From: Metabacillus litoralis
GTDB taxonomy: Bacteria > Bacillota > Bacilli > Bacillales > Bacillaceae
DNA: 64,000 nt
Assembly: GCF_003667825.1 (NCBI RefSeq)
Contig: NZ_CP033043.1
Coordinates: forward strand, 497,001 to 561,000
Direction of reading: 5' to 3'
The first letter of the stretch is position 1. Each line of letters starts with the position of its first letter. Both the position numbers and the translations under genes were made by a program. Below the pieces are notes generated by a model. The model ran no database searches. It was not told where the DNA came from and saw only the letters and a program-made list of their open reading frames with translations. Below are positions 1-9,089 of this stretch, piece after piece.

Positions 1-591
1 TTGATTGGAGTTGCTGTTTCGTTAGTAGCTTCAAACTCTCCAATTAGTTTAACAGTTGTTATTGGTCTTATCGTTTTAGCTGGTATTGTTGTTAACAATG
101 CAATTGTTATTGTTGATTACATTAATCAGAAAAAAGCGGAAGGATTTAAAACATATGATGCACTTGTGGAATCTGTAAAAGTAAGAATACGTCCTATTTT
201 AATGACTGCTCTTACAACTATTCTCGGACTTATTCCACTAGCTCTTGGCTTAGGTGAAGGAACTGAAATTAATAGGCCAATGGGAATAACGGTAATAGGT
301 GGGCTTATCTCAAGTACTTTCCTAACATTGTTTATTATTCCTATTGTGTATAGTTTATTTGATAGGGAAACTAGAAGAATGAATAAAAAATATGTAACTC
401 CAGACGGTCAGTTAATTCCAGCTTATTTACTTGAAGATAAACTCATTCAGGAAGAAAGACAGGAAGAAATCGAAAGCTCACAAGATAATAAAGAGCAACT
501 TCCGGCGCCACCAAACCCTTCTAAATTTGAAAAAGAGGATATGGTGAATATGCTCGAACAAATCATTGATATTGTGAAAGATAAAAAATAG
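1..591 (+). CDS. RND-family efflux transporter permease, C-terminal part
   Basis: Only the last 196 codons lie in the window. The frame is open from base 1, so the true start is upstream. The visible part carries the final transmembrane helices of an AcrB/SwrC-type proton-driven efflux pump. The conserved stretch GIVVNNAIVIVDY is followed by VRIRPILMTALTTILGLIPL, which matches the RND helix 10-11 region. Helices run to about residue 118, followed by a charged cytoplasmic tail rich in E, Q and P. In Bacillus the best-known member is SwrC (YerP), involved in surfactin self-resistance. The substrate cannot be read from this fragment. A hairpin terminator follows directly. Confidence 0.9.
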   Translation: MIGVAVSLVASNSPISLTVVIGLIVLAGIVVNNAIVIVDYINQKKAEGFKTYDALVESVKVRIRPILMTALTTILGLIPLALGLGEGTEINRPMGITVIGGLISSTFLTLFIIPIVYSLFDRETRRMNKKYVTPDGQLIPAYLLEDKLIQEERQEEIESSQDNKEQLPAPPNPSKFEKEDMVNMLEQIIDIVKDKK

Positions 592-592
592 A

Positions 593-628
593 GGACAAAT
601 GGGGTGAAAATCCCATTCGTCCTTTTTT
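593..628 (+). terminator. Rho-independent terminator after the RND gene
   Basis: The arms GGACAAATGGG and CCCATTCGTCC pair with one mismatch around a short loop and are followed by six T. It starts one base after the stop codon. Confidence 0.85.
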
Positions 629-649
629 ATAAGATCAGAAGCGCTTAGC

Positions 650-2476
650 TCAACCTATTTGATCGATTAATGAACGTAGCATATCGTCTTGTGGAGATTC
701 TCCATATTTTTTAAACGGACAACCTGATTTCTTTACTCTGTTTAATACATGTTCTATTGTAAATTGCTCAACAGAAAGTTGTGGAGTAATTTCCTCCCAA
801 TATAGAGGTGCAGCGATATAGGCACCTTCTTTTTTACCGCGAAGAGAATATGGAGCAATAATTGTTTTACCTTCGGCGTGTTGAATGTAATCCACATACA
901 ACCGGTTCCCACGATTTTTCTTCATTCGTTCAATCGTAAAATCATCAGGAAAACTTGTTACCAAAAATTCAGCAATAAAACCTGTGAATATTCTTGTTTC
1001 TTCATAAGTAAGAGAATTTTTGGAAATCGGTATATGGATTTGTAATCCTTTATTACCTGATAATTTTGGAAAGGTAGTTAACTGAAATTGGTCAAAAATC
1101 TTTTTCATTTCTAATGCAGCTTTAATAGCTAAGTGGAAGTATTCTTTAGAAGGAGGATCTAGATCAAATACGATTTCAGTTGGGTTACTAGTGTCGATTG
1201 TTTGAAATGGTATATGATATTCAAATGCTAATTGATTCCCCAACCAAATTAATGTCGATAAATTATTACAAATAATATAATCAATATCCTCATGTTTTTT
1301 TGTTTGTATAAAGTCAGGTGCATAGTCAGGGCAATTTTTTTGATAAAAGGCTTCGCCAAACATTCCATGTGGAAAACGGATTACAGTTAACAATCGATTT
1401 TGTAAAAATGGTAGCATATAGGGAGAAATTTGAACTAAATAACTTAAAAATGTCTCCTTTTTTAAGTCAACCGTTTCCCATAAAGGTTTGTCTGGATGTG
1501 TGATGGAAATTTCTTGATGAATAGGTGCAGTTTTAAGTAAAAGCATATCCCATGTACAATCTTCCACATGATAATCAAATCGAAATGTAAAAAAAGATGG
1601 TTCTCTTAGCTGATTTTTATATAGAGATAAAAACTGTAATTCAACCACAATTGCTGGTTTTATCTCAATAAAATTGGCTGTTTCCGATTGTTTGTTTTCT
1701 CGGATAATTTGCAGAAGTGCATCACGTTCTTGACTGGAAATTCCATGAGAAAACACTCCTGCTTGAATAATGTTATTTTTTGCATAAACTCCAACATGGA
1801 AGTAACCATTCTCTTTATCATAACCAGTAATAAAAAAGCAGGCTCTTTTATAATTCTTAATTTTTAGCCATTGCTTCGTCCGAACGCCTGCCTCCCACTT
1901 ACCTTTATGCTGCTTCGCAATAATGCCTTCACCATCTTCTAACTTCATCTCTTGCCATAAGGTTGAATAATCGGTTGTACAGGGAACATACTGAAAAAGA
2001 TTAGAAGTTTTAGTATCAACAGTAGTACCGAGGTTTAACGCCTTAAAAAGATTTTTCAACTCAGACTTTCTTTCCTTCAATGTATTTGATTGTAATGAAT
2101 TACCTTTTAATTCAAGTAGATCAAAGGCTAGAAATCGACAAGGATGTTTCTCTGCCTCATGAAGTATTTTTTCCTTGTTTTTTAACCTGCCTCTAATTTG
2201 AAGCAATTCAAAGTTTGAAAAATGGGGCGTTTCAAGATAAACGAGCTCTCCATCTAATGTAATTGGTAAAAATGGCTCGAAGGCTTTATGTAGTTTTTTA
2301 ACCTCATTTATAATTTCTGGAAAGTTGTCATTTAGTGATTTTTCATTTCTACTCATTAACTCAATGGATGTGTTTGTAATGGTTAATATCGAGCGAAATC
2401 CATCATATTTCGTTTCGTAAATCCAATCTGAACCAGTTGGAATATCTGCGTGTAATGTAGGAAGCATTGGTTTCAT
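650..2476 (-). CDS. ligD: ATP-dependent DNA ligase D (ligase plus polymerase domains), NHEJ
   Basis: This 608-residue protein is the multifunctional ligase of bacterial non-homologous end joining. The N-terminal half is an ATP-dependent ligase, with the nucleotidyl-lysine motif ETKYDGFR (K23) and an EGIIAKQ motif near residue 185. The C-terminal half is an archaeo-eukaryotic-primase-like polymerase domain, with the metal-binding FDLDPPS segment and the downstream LSGNKGLQIHIPI and LRGKKEGAYIAAP segments. There is no phosphoesterase domain, which is the usual Bacillus ligase-then-polymerase order. An AGGGGGA ribosome site precedes the ATG. Its partner Ku lies 6.6 kb away on the same strand. 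In B. subtilis the two genes are adjacent and are expressed in the forespore to repair breaks at germination. Confidence 0.95.
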   Translation of the reverse strand: MKPMLPTLHADIPTGSDWIYETKYDGFRSILTITNTSIELMSRNEKSLNDNFPEIINEVKKLHKAFEPFLPITLDGELVYLETPHFSNFELLQIRGRLKNKEKILHEAEKHPCRFLAFDLLELKGNSLQSNTLKERKSELKNLFKALNLGTTVDTKTSNLFQYVPCTTDYSTLWQEMKLEDGEGIIAKQHKGKWEAGVRTKQWLKIKNYKRACFFITGYDKENGYFHVGVYAKNNIIQAGVFSHGISSQERDALLQIIRENKQSETANFIEIKPAIVVELQFLSLYKNQLREPSFFTFRFDYHVEDCTWDMLLLKTAPIHQEISITHPDKPLWETVDLKKETFLSYLVQISPYMLPFLQNRLLTVIRFPHGMFGEAFYQKNCPDYAPDFIQTKKHEDIDYIICNNLSTLIWLGNQLAFEYHIPFQTIDTSNPTEIVFDLDPPSKEYFHLAIKAALEMKKIFDQFQLTTFPKLSGNKGLQIHIPISKNSLTYEETRIFTGFIAEFLVTSFPDDFTIERMKKNRGNRLYVDYIQHAEGKTIIAPYSLRGKKEGAYIAAPLYWEEITPQLSVEQFTIEHVLNRVKKSGCPFKKYGESPQDDMLRSLIDQIG

Positions 2477-2562
2477 GATTTTCCCCCTAAATTGATAATC
2501 GTAAGTATCTAATTCTTAATATGGACAGATATATCATGAAACATGAAAGGAGAGAGTTATTT

Positions 2563-3081
2563 TTGAACAAAGCTGTATTTTTAGATCGAGATGGTGTAAT
2601 CAATGAGGTGCTAACCAAACGTGTAAAGTTTGTTAATAAACCAGAGCAAATGTATTTGCTTGAGGGTGTTGGTGAAGGGATAAAAATGTTAAACGATGCA
2701 AACTTCTTAGTCTTTGTTGTAACCAATCAGGGTGGAGTTGGATTGGGGTATATGAAGGAAGCGATGTTAAAAAGGGTACATGAAAAAATGAAGAAAGATA
2801 TTAATGAGTACGGTGGAAAAATTGATGATATTATTTATTGTCCTCATAAGCCTCATGCCGGCTGTGCTTGTCGCAAGCCAGAACCTGAGATGCTCCATAC
2901 ACTTGCGAACAAGCATCAAGTTTCTTTAAAAGATAGTTATATGATTGGTGACCGAGATGTTGATATTATGGCTGGGAAGCAAGCAGGAGCAAAGACAATT
3001 TTAATTGGAGATGAAGAGGGGTTAGCGGATAAACATTTTTCTTCTTTATATAAAGCAGCTGAATGGATTATATCTCACTAA
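2563..3081 (+). CDS. gmhB: HAD-family phosphatase, GmhB-like (heptose-1,7-bisphosphate 7-phosphatase family)
   Basis: This 172-residue HAD-superfamily phosphatase belongs to the HisB-N/GmhB group. Motif I is FLDRDGVIN, motif II is TNQGGVG, and motif III/IV is RKPEPEM followed by MIGDRDVDIMAG. A Cys/His cluster, CPHKPHAGCACRKP, is the structural zinc loop typical of GmhB. The TTG start at 2563 is chosen because AGGAGAG lies 8 nt upstream; an in-frame ATG at 2521 has no ribosome site. It diverges from ligD. In Gram-positives these enzymes often act on sugar bisphosphates of unclear identity, so the substrate is not assured. No heptose pathway genes are visible nearby. Confidence 0.8.
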   Translation: MNKAVFLDRDGVINEVLTKRVKFVNKPEQMYLLEGVGEGIKMLNDANFLVFVVTNQGGVGLGYMKEAMLKRVHEKMKKDINEYGGKIDDIIYCPHKPHAGCACRKPEPEMLHTLANKHQVSLKDSYMIGDRDVDIMAGKQAGAKTILIGDEEGLADKHFSSLYKAAEWIISH

Positions 3082-3164
3082 AAAGCGATCGGATGTGTTC
3101 CGGTTGCTTTTTAATAATCAGAATATTATTGCAACCTTATTCACAACATGATATTCTATTAACG

Positions 3165-3178
3165 TGAAAACGCTTGCA
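3165..3178 (+). promoter_or_regulatory. Catabolite-responsive element (cre) upstream of the amylopullulanase
   Basis: TGAAAACGCTTGCA fits the CcpA cre consensus at every constrained position. It lies about 100 bp before the start of a starch-degrading enzyme gene, which is where carbon catabolite repression would be expected. Confidence 0.7.
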
Positions 3179-3227
3179 TTTAAAGGATTTCTGAAATTAT
3201 GAAATCTTTATTATTTGTACCTTTTTG

Positions 3228-3241
3228 TGCAAACGTTTCCT
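3228..3241 (+). promoter_or_regulatory. Second cre-like or MalR/LacI-type operator
   Basis: TGCAAACGTTTCCT contains the perfect palindrome AAACGTTT and sits between the first cre and the ribosome site. It may be a second, weaker CcpA site or an operator for a LacI/MalR-type maltose regulator. No such regulator is in the window. Confidence 0.45.
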
Positions 3242-3276
3242 CAAATAGTGACAAAAATTAGGGGAGGTAAAGAAAT

Positions 3277-6200
3277 TTGAACGTAATGAAAAGAAGGTCA
3301 TTAACGTATTTAGTTGTTTTTATTTTGTTTTTACAGCTGTTTTCAGGTCTTTTTCCTTATGCAAACGGTAGCGCACAGGTAATTAGTCCTGTCATTGGAG
3401 AAGATGGCAGTGTAACATTTCATTACAATCAGACAGACGAATCATCGGTATTTGTTATTGGCAGTTTTAATGGATGGGATGTAACAACTGCTGTTGAAAT
3501 GACGTTAGAAAATGGCGTCTTTTCGACCACTATTTCAGACCTGGAGCCAGGAGATTATGAGTATAAGTTTCTTTTTAATAATCGCAACTGGGATGAAAAT
3601 AGTACTGATCCACTTAATCCAAATACAGCGAACGGCAATTCAGCCTTTACAATTGAGTCATTAGAGCCTGTAAAGGTTCAATCAGCTTTAATGGACTCAC
3701 TTAGTGAGATTCTTGTTACAACAAACAAGAACTTTGGTGAGCAGAAATTTGTTTTAACGGATGTTGCTGAAAATAAGGAGATAGAAACAACTGTAACAAA
3801 AGTGGATGATAAGAAAGTCAAATTGACTCTCACTGATGAATTAAGTGTAGATGTAAGAAAAGTCTATAAAGTATCATTAGGTGATTCTGAGGGTGAAAAG
3901 GTAGTAATGCGTAACGTATTAAATGATGACAGCTTTTTTTATGCCGGAAATGATTTAGGCTATACGTATTCTTCTAGTAGTACAACTTTTAAACTTTGGG
4001 CACCAACTGCATCAAAAGTCAGTCTAGCAATCTATGAAGAAGCAGGTACGTATGAAGGTCCTTTTGTTACTGACCATACAGGCGGTTCAGAAAAGCTCAT
4101 GACGAGAGCGGACAATGGTGTTTGGTCAATAACAGTTGATGAAGACTTGAAGAATAAATACTATATGTACAAACTCGAATTCGCTGATGGAACTTCTCAT
4201 TATGCTGTTGATCCGTATGCACGTTCGACTTCTGCTAACGGACAAAGAGCAGCTATTGTCGATCTAGATAGTACTGATCCTGTTGGTTTTGATCCTGCAG
4301 ATAAGCCCGCAATAGTATCTCCGGCTGATGCCATTATCTATGAACTCCATGTAAGAGATTTCTCAATCGATGAGCAATCAGGTATGGAGAATAAAGGGAA
4401 ATACTTAGCTTTTACCGAGACAGGTACAACAGGTACTAACGGTGTAAAAACAGGTGTGGATTCTCTAATAGAATTAGGTGTTAACTATGTTCACTTATTG
4501 CCAACTTATGACTTTGGATCAGTGAATGAATTAACGGTCAACGACCCAAATTCTTCGGATGTTAAGTTTAACTGGGGGTATGATCCAATTCACTTTAATG
4601 TACCTGAAGGCTCGTACTCTAGTGATCCTCTAGACCCGACTAGTAGAATTAAAGAATACAAGAGAATGGTTCAATCCTTACATGATAATGGGATACGTGT
4701 TATAGCAGATGTTGTCTACAATCACACCTATATGAATGAATCAACACAGCTTGAAGGAAGCTCACCTTTTGATCTTATTGTTCCCGGTTATTATTATCGT
4801 ACCGATGATACGGGGAATATTACAAATGGATCTGGTACAGGTAATGAAGTAGCCTCTGAACGACCAATGGTCCGTAAGTATATTAAGGATTCTGTGCAAT
4901 ATTGGGCGACTGAATTTGGAATTGATGGGTTCCGATTTGATTTAATGGGCCTCATCGATCAAAAAACAATGCAGGAATTAACGAAAGAACTACAAAACAA
5001 AGTGGATCCTAATGTGTTAATTTATGGAGAGCCATGGACAGGTGGGTCAACTAGTCTTCCTTCTTCTATGCAGCACGTTAAAGGCTCTCAAAAAGATCAA
5101 GGCTATGCTGTTTTCAATGATAATATTCGTGGAGCTATTAAAGGTGATAGTGATGGAGCTGGAACTGGCTTTGCAACAGGTGCTTCTGGAAAAGAGGGGG
5201 ACATTGTTGAAGGTGTAAAAGCGGCAATTGACCAGTTTACAAGCAAACCACAAGAGAGCATCACATATGTAACTGCACATGATAACTTGAACCTATGGGA
5301 TAAATTAATGAGAGTGGCTGGTACTGATACAGACCATGAGTCAGGTCAATATGATCCTCATGCAGTTATTACAGAGGAAGATGCTTTAACGAATGAATGG
5401 GTAAAACGTAGTCTTTTAGCAAATGGAATTGTATTAACATCACAAGGCATCCCATTTCTTCATGCTGGAGAAGAAATGCTTAGAAGTAAATATGGTGTTC
5501 ATAACAGCTATAAAAGCCCTGACAGTATCAATAAGATTCGTTGGGAATTAAAGAACGACTACCAATCTGTTTTTAATTACTACAAGGGACTAATTGACCT
5601 ACGAAAAAAACATGCTGCTTTTAAAATGGATTCGAAGGAAGATGTACAATCACATTTACAAGTATTAAAGCAGAATGAAAATGTTGTGGCATATCAACTA
5701 AAAGATCACGCAAATAATGATACATGGAAAAATATCGTTGTTATTTATAATGCAAATAAAACGGCAAAGGAGGTAGCTTTACCTGTATACGGGAATTGGA
5801 ATATTGTGGTTGACCATACATCAGCTGGTACTGAAACAATTCGTACAGTTCATTCAGACACAGTAACTGTTGAAGGACTTTCTATGATGGTTCTTTATGA
5901 TCAAAAAGAAGCAGAATACACACCTGTGCCGACAAGTATTGAAATAAAGCCTGATGTGTTTGCTATTAATCCCGGTGAAACAAAAGGTGTTAGTGCTTAT
6001 GTGAAGGATCAAAACGGTCGTGTTATGTTAGGGGAAGACTTAACATGGACTTCTTCAAATGAAGCAGTTGCAACAGTCAGTAATGGTCGAGTTGATGGTG
6101 TAGCAGAAGGAACTGCTATTATTACCGTAAAAGCGGGAGAAATTCAAGCAACAATTGAAGTTACGGTTGAAACACTTGTACCAGATACAATTTCAATTGT

Positions 6201-8913
6201 TGGGAATGACTCAGTGTTTGCAACATATTCAACACAACTATCAGCTCAGGTGAAGGATCAATTTAATCAAGATTTATTAGATTCAAAAGTAACATGGTCA
6301 TCCTCTGACAAAACGATTGCAACGGTTGACAATAGCGGAAAGGTGACAGGAATCAAACCCGGTAATGTTGTTATTACAGTTACTTCTGGAGCTGCACAAG
6401 CAACTTTTGATATAAAGGTGCAGGAGAATGTTAAACGCTATGTGCGTATTAAGTATGTGAGACCTGACGGAGACTTCACTGGTGACTTTGGTGCTTGGAA
6501 CTTGTGGGTTTGGAATACAGGTGTGAAAAACGACCAAATTGACTTTGAAACAATTGAAGGTGATACAGCTATAGCAAATGTTGAAATTGCCCCTGAAACA
6601 GAGTCGATTGGATTCTTAGTGAGAAAAGGAACGGATTGGAACACAGCTAAGGTTTCACCTGATAGTGATGACCACAACGTGACGATTAATCGTGATGATA
6701 TAATAACAAAGGTAACCGTTGTGACAGGTGTTGCGGGTCAAACAGTTGTACCAACTGTGAAAGGTCCTGATTTACAAGATGGAAATGTTACGTTCTATTA
6801 TAGAGATGAAGAACTTTTCCAAAATGATGAAATGCATACGATTGATGATGTGAAGGTAAAAGTTAATGGTCAAGAATATCGAATGGAATATAGTGGACAA
6901 AATGAGTTTTTTACTTATAAATTAGAGAATTTAGAGGAAGGTTCACATGAATATTCCTTTTTAGTGACTAAAGACGGTGAAACCAAAGAAGTAACTGATC
7001 CAAAGAATACGAAAAATGGCAAATCAACCATTACTTATACTCTTCCAGACTTAAACATTGAAACGAAGGTTTCACCTTCTGAAATCACATATGATGAAAA
7101 TACTGTTTTAAAAGTAAATGTTACATCTGAGGATCAAGTTAGCATAAAAGAAATTACGGCTGATTTGTCAGCATTAGGTGGAAAGAGCAAGGTTGAAATT
7201 GATCCAACAGTAGGTGCTGTTTCAATAGGTGCTAACGAATCGGTGACAGCTGGAGATAAGGAAATTGTTATCAGTGTTGTTGATGAGTTCGGAAATACTC
7301 ACAAAAAATCAGTAATAGTAATGATCAAGCCAGAACAAGTTGTAGGCGATAAGCTAGACTTTGATTGGGATGAGGCACGAATTTATTTTATGTTAACAGA
7401 CCGTTTTAAAGATGGTGATTCATCTAATAACGGCGGAGTAGAGTATGATCCAACACACTCAGAGGCATATCATGGTGGTGACTTCCAAGGGATCATTGAC
7501 AAGCTAGACTATATTGAAGACCTTGGTATTAATACAATCTGGATTACACCAATTGTTGATAATATTGACTTCAATAAAGGCTTAGATTTCAACACAACAG
7601 AAGGGCTTGAAGCAAAACAGTATGGTTACCACGGATACTGGGCAAAGGATTTTACAACGTTAGATGAGCATTTAGGTGATATGAAAACTTTCCAAAAACT
7701 CATCGAAAAAGCACATGATCGTGGAATAAAAATTATGCTAGATGTGGTTGTAAACCATGCAGGATATGGTATGGATGGGGAAGTATGGGAAACTTGGAAA
7801 GTAGATTCTGAGAATCTGCCAACTGAAGAAGAGTTGGCTGAGTTTGGCGGTATGCTTCGAACAGTTGATGAGGACCCAACAGTACGTGGTGAACTAGATC
7901 ATTTACCAGATTTTAAAACAGAAGATCCTGCAGTGCGCCAACAAATCATAGACTGGCAAACAGCTTGGCTTGAAAAAGCGAAAACGAAACGAGGAGATAC
8001 AATTGACTTCTTCCGCATTGATACAGTAAAACATGTAGAGGATGCAACATGGCAAGCATTGAAAAATGATCTAACTTCTCTTGATCCTGAATTTAAAATG
8101 ATTGGAGAATATTGGGGAGCAAGCATCACTAATGATGGCGGATACTTAGGAACTGGTCAAATGGATTCACTATTAGATTTTGATTTTAAAGAAAAAGCAA
8201 AATCTTTTGTAGATGGTTCCATTGATAGTGTTGAAACATATTTACAAGACAGAAATAGTCAACTTTCAAACACAGCAACACTTGGGCAATTTTTAAGCAG
8301 TCATGACCAGAATGGTTTCTTAACGGAGTACGTGAATGGAGATGTTGGGAAGCTGAAGGTTGCTTCTGCTCTACAAATTACATCGAAAGGTCAACCTGTT
8401 ATTTACTATGGTGAAGAACTGGGGCGATCTGGGAAATCGGATTGGGAAAAAGATACCGATGGAAATGTAGTGGCATTTGGTCAAAATAGAGGTGATATGC
8501 CATGGGATCTCTATGAAGATAAAGACCCAGAAGCAATGGCTCTACATGAACATTACTCAAAACTTCTAAATATTCGTAAAGATTTTTCAAAAGTCTTCTC
8601 AAAGGGTACGAGAGAAAAAGTTGCAGGTGGAGACTCTGATAAATACATTGTTTTCTCAAGAGAATATGCTGATGAACAATTATTAGTTGGCCTTAATACA
8701 ACATCAGAAAAGAAACAAGCGACTTTTAAAGTGGACTTTGCTCCAAAAACAAAGTTAACAGATCTTTACAGTGGTAAAAAATACAAAGTTACTAAAAACC
8801 AAGAAATAACGATAGAATTGCCTTCAAAAGATCAAGGTGGAACAGCTATTTTGGCAGAATTTACTCCAGGTAAATCAAATAAAAAACAAAAAGATCATAA
8901 GAAGAATAACTAA
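3277..8913 (+). CDS. Secreted bifunctional amylopullulanase (pullulanase plus alpha-amylase GH13 domains)
   Basis: This 1878-residue secreted starch debranching and hydrolysing enzyme has a signal peptide at about 1-32. A CBM48/20-like module (about 40-125) follows, then a pullulanase N-domain and a GH13 pullulanase. The pullulanase carries the type I signature NWGYDP near 432, DVVYNH at 478, nucleophile D555 in GFRFDLMG, acid E585 in YGEPW and HD at 668-669. Two Big_2 Ig-like domains span about 884-1050, then a CBM41-like pullulanase module begins near 1052, and then an X module. The second GH13 domain has DVVVNH at 1489, D1582 in FFRID, E1611 in IGEYWG and SHDQN at 1676. The TTG start is chosen because GGGGAGG lies 9 nt upstream; an ATG at 3286 is too far. 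No LPXTG or SLH anchor is visible, and the tail is lysine-rich. Both catalytic triads look intact. Confidence 0.93.
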   Translation: MNVMKRRSLTYLVVFILFLQLFSGLFPYANGSAQVISPVIGEDGSVTFHYNQTDESSVFVIGSFNGWDVTTAVEMTLENGVFSTTISDLEPGDYEYKFLFNNRNWDENSTDPLNPNTANGNSAFTIESLEPVKVQSALMDSLSEILVTTNKNFGEQKFVLTDVAENKEIETTVTKVDDKKVKLTLTDELSVDVRKVYKVSLGDSEGEKVVMRNVLNDDSFFYAGNDLGYTYSSSSTTFKLWAPTASKVSLAIYEEAGTYEGPFVTDHTGGSEKLMTRADNGVWSITVDEDLKNKYYMYKLEFADGTSHYAVDPYARSTSANGQRAAIVDLDSTDPVGFDPADKPAIVSPADAIIYELHVRDFSIDEQSGMENKGKYLAFTETGTTGTNGVKTGVDSLIELGVNYVHLLPTYDFGSVNELTVNDPNSSDVKFNWGYDPIHFNVPEGSYSSDPLDPTSRIKEYKRMVQSLHDNGIRVIADVVYNHTYMNESTQLEGSSPFDLIVPGYYYRTDDTGNITNGSGTGNEVASERPMVRKYIKDSVQYWATEFGIDGFRFDLMGLIDQKTMQELTKELQNKVDPNVLIYGEPWTGGSTSLPSSMQHVKGSQKDQGYAVFNDNIRGAIKGDSDGAGTGFATGASGKEGDIVEGVKAAIDQFTSKPQESITYVTAHDNLNLWDKLMRVAGTDTDHESGQYDPHAVITEEDALTNEWVKRSLLANGIVLTSQGIPFLHAGEEMLRSKYGVHNSYKSPDSINKIRWELKNDYQSVFNYYKGLIDLRKKHAAFKMDSKEDVQSHLQVLKQNENVVAYQLKDHANNDTWKNIVVIYNANKTAKEVALPVYGNWNIVVDHTSAGTETIRTVHSDTVTVEGLSMMVLYDQKEAEYTPVPTSIEIKPDVFAINPGETKGVSAYVKDQNGRVMLGEDLTWTSSNEAVATVSNGRVDGVAEGTAIITVKAGEIQATIEVTVETLVPDTISIVGNDSVFATYSTQLSAQVKDQFNQDLLDSKVTWSSSDKTIATVDNSGKVTGIKPGNVVITVTSGAAQATFDIKVQENVKRYVRIKYVRPDGDFTGDFGAWNLWVWNTGVKNDQIDFETIEGDTAIANVEIAPETESIGFLVRKGTDWNTAKVSPDSDDHNVTINRDDIITKVTVVTGVAGQTVVPTVKGPDLQDGNVTFYYRDEELFQNDEMHTIDDVKVKVNGQEYRMEYSGQNEFFTYKLENLEEGSHEYSFLVTKDGETKEVTDPKNTKNGKSTITYTLPDLNIETKVSPSEITYDENTVLKVNVTSEDQVSIKEITADLSALGGKSKVEIDPTVGAVSIGANESVTAGDKEIVISVVDEFGNTHKKSVIVMIKPEQVVGDKLDFDWDEARIYFMLTDRFKDGDSSNNGGVEYDPTHSEAYHGGDFQGIIDKLDYIEDLGINTIWITPIVDNIDFNKGLDFNTTEGLEAKQYGYHGYWAKDFTTLDEHLGDMKTFQKLIEKAHDRGIKIMLDVVVNHAGYGMDGEVWETWKVDSENLPTEEELAEFGGMLRTVDEDPTVRGELDHLPDFKTEDPAVRQQIIDWQTAWLEKAKTKRGDTIDFFRIDTVKHVEDATWQALKNDLTSLDPEFKMIGEYWGASITNDGGYLGTGQMDSLLDFDFKEKAKSFVDGSIDSVETYLQDRNSQLSNTATLGQFLSSHDQNGFLTEYVNGDVGKLKVASALQITSKGQPVIYYGEELGRSGKSDWEKDTDGNVVAFGQNRGDMPWDLYEDKDPEAMALHEHYSKLLNIRKDFSKVFSKGTREKVAGGDSDKYIVFSREYADEQLLVGLNTTSEKKQATFKVDFAPKTKLTDLYSGKKYKVTKNQEITIELPSKDQGGTAILAEFTPGKSNKKQKDHKKNN

Positions 8914-8966
8914 ATTGTTTAAATGTAAAAGCTAAGAATAGTAAAATGTAGATTGAAACTAAAGGA

Positions 8967-8999
8967 AAAGTCTGATGAAATTTTCATCAGACTTTTTTT
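8967..8999 (+). terminator. Rho-independent terminator after the amylopullulanase
   Basis: A perfect inverted repeat, AAGTCTGATGAAA with TTTCATCAGACTT, is followed by a run of seven T. Confidence 0.9.
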
Positions 9000-9089
9000 C
9001 AATAAAGAAGAGATCCTACACTTGGTAGGTATTTTCTAGCTGAATATAGAGAAAAAAGAATCTTATAAAGACTCCCTTTTTTAGAATAT

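Noticed and set aside
2521..2562. N-terminal extension of the HAD phosphatase from the ATG at 2521
   Set aside because: No ribosome site before it, and AGGAGAG fits the TTG at 2563; the extra 14 residues do not resemble the family start.
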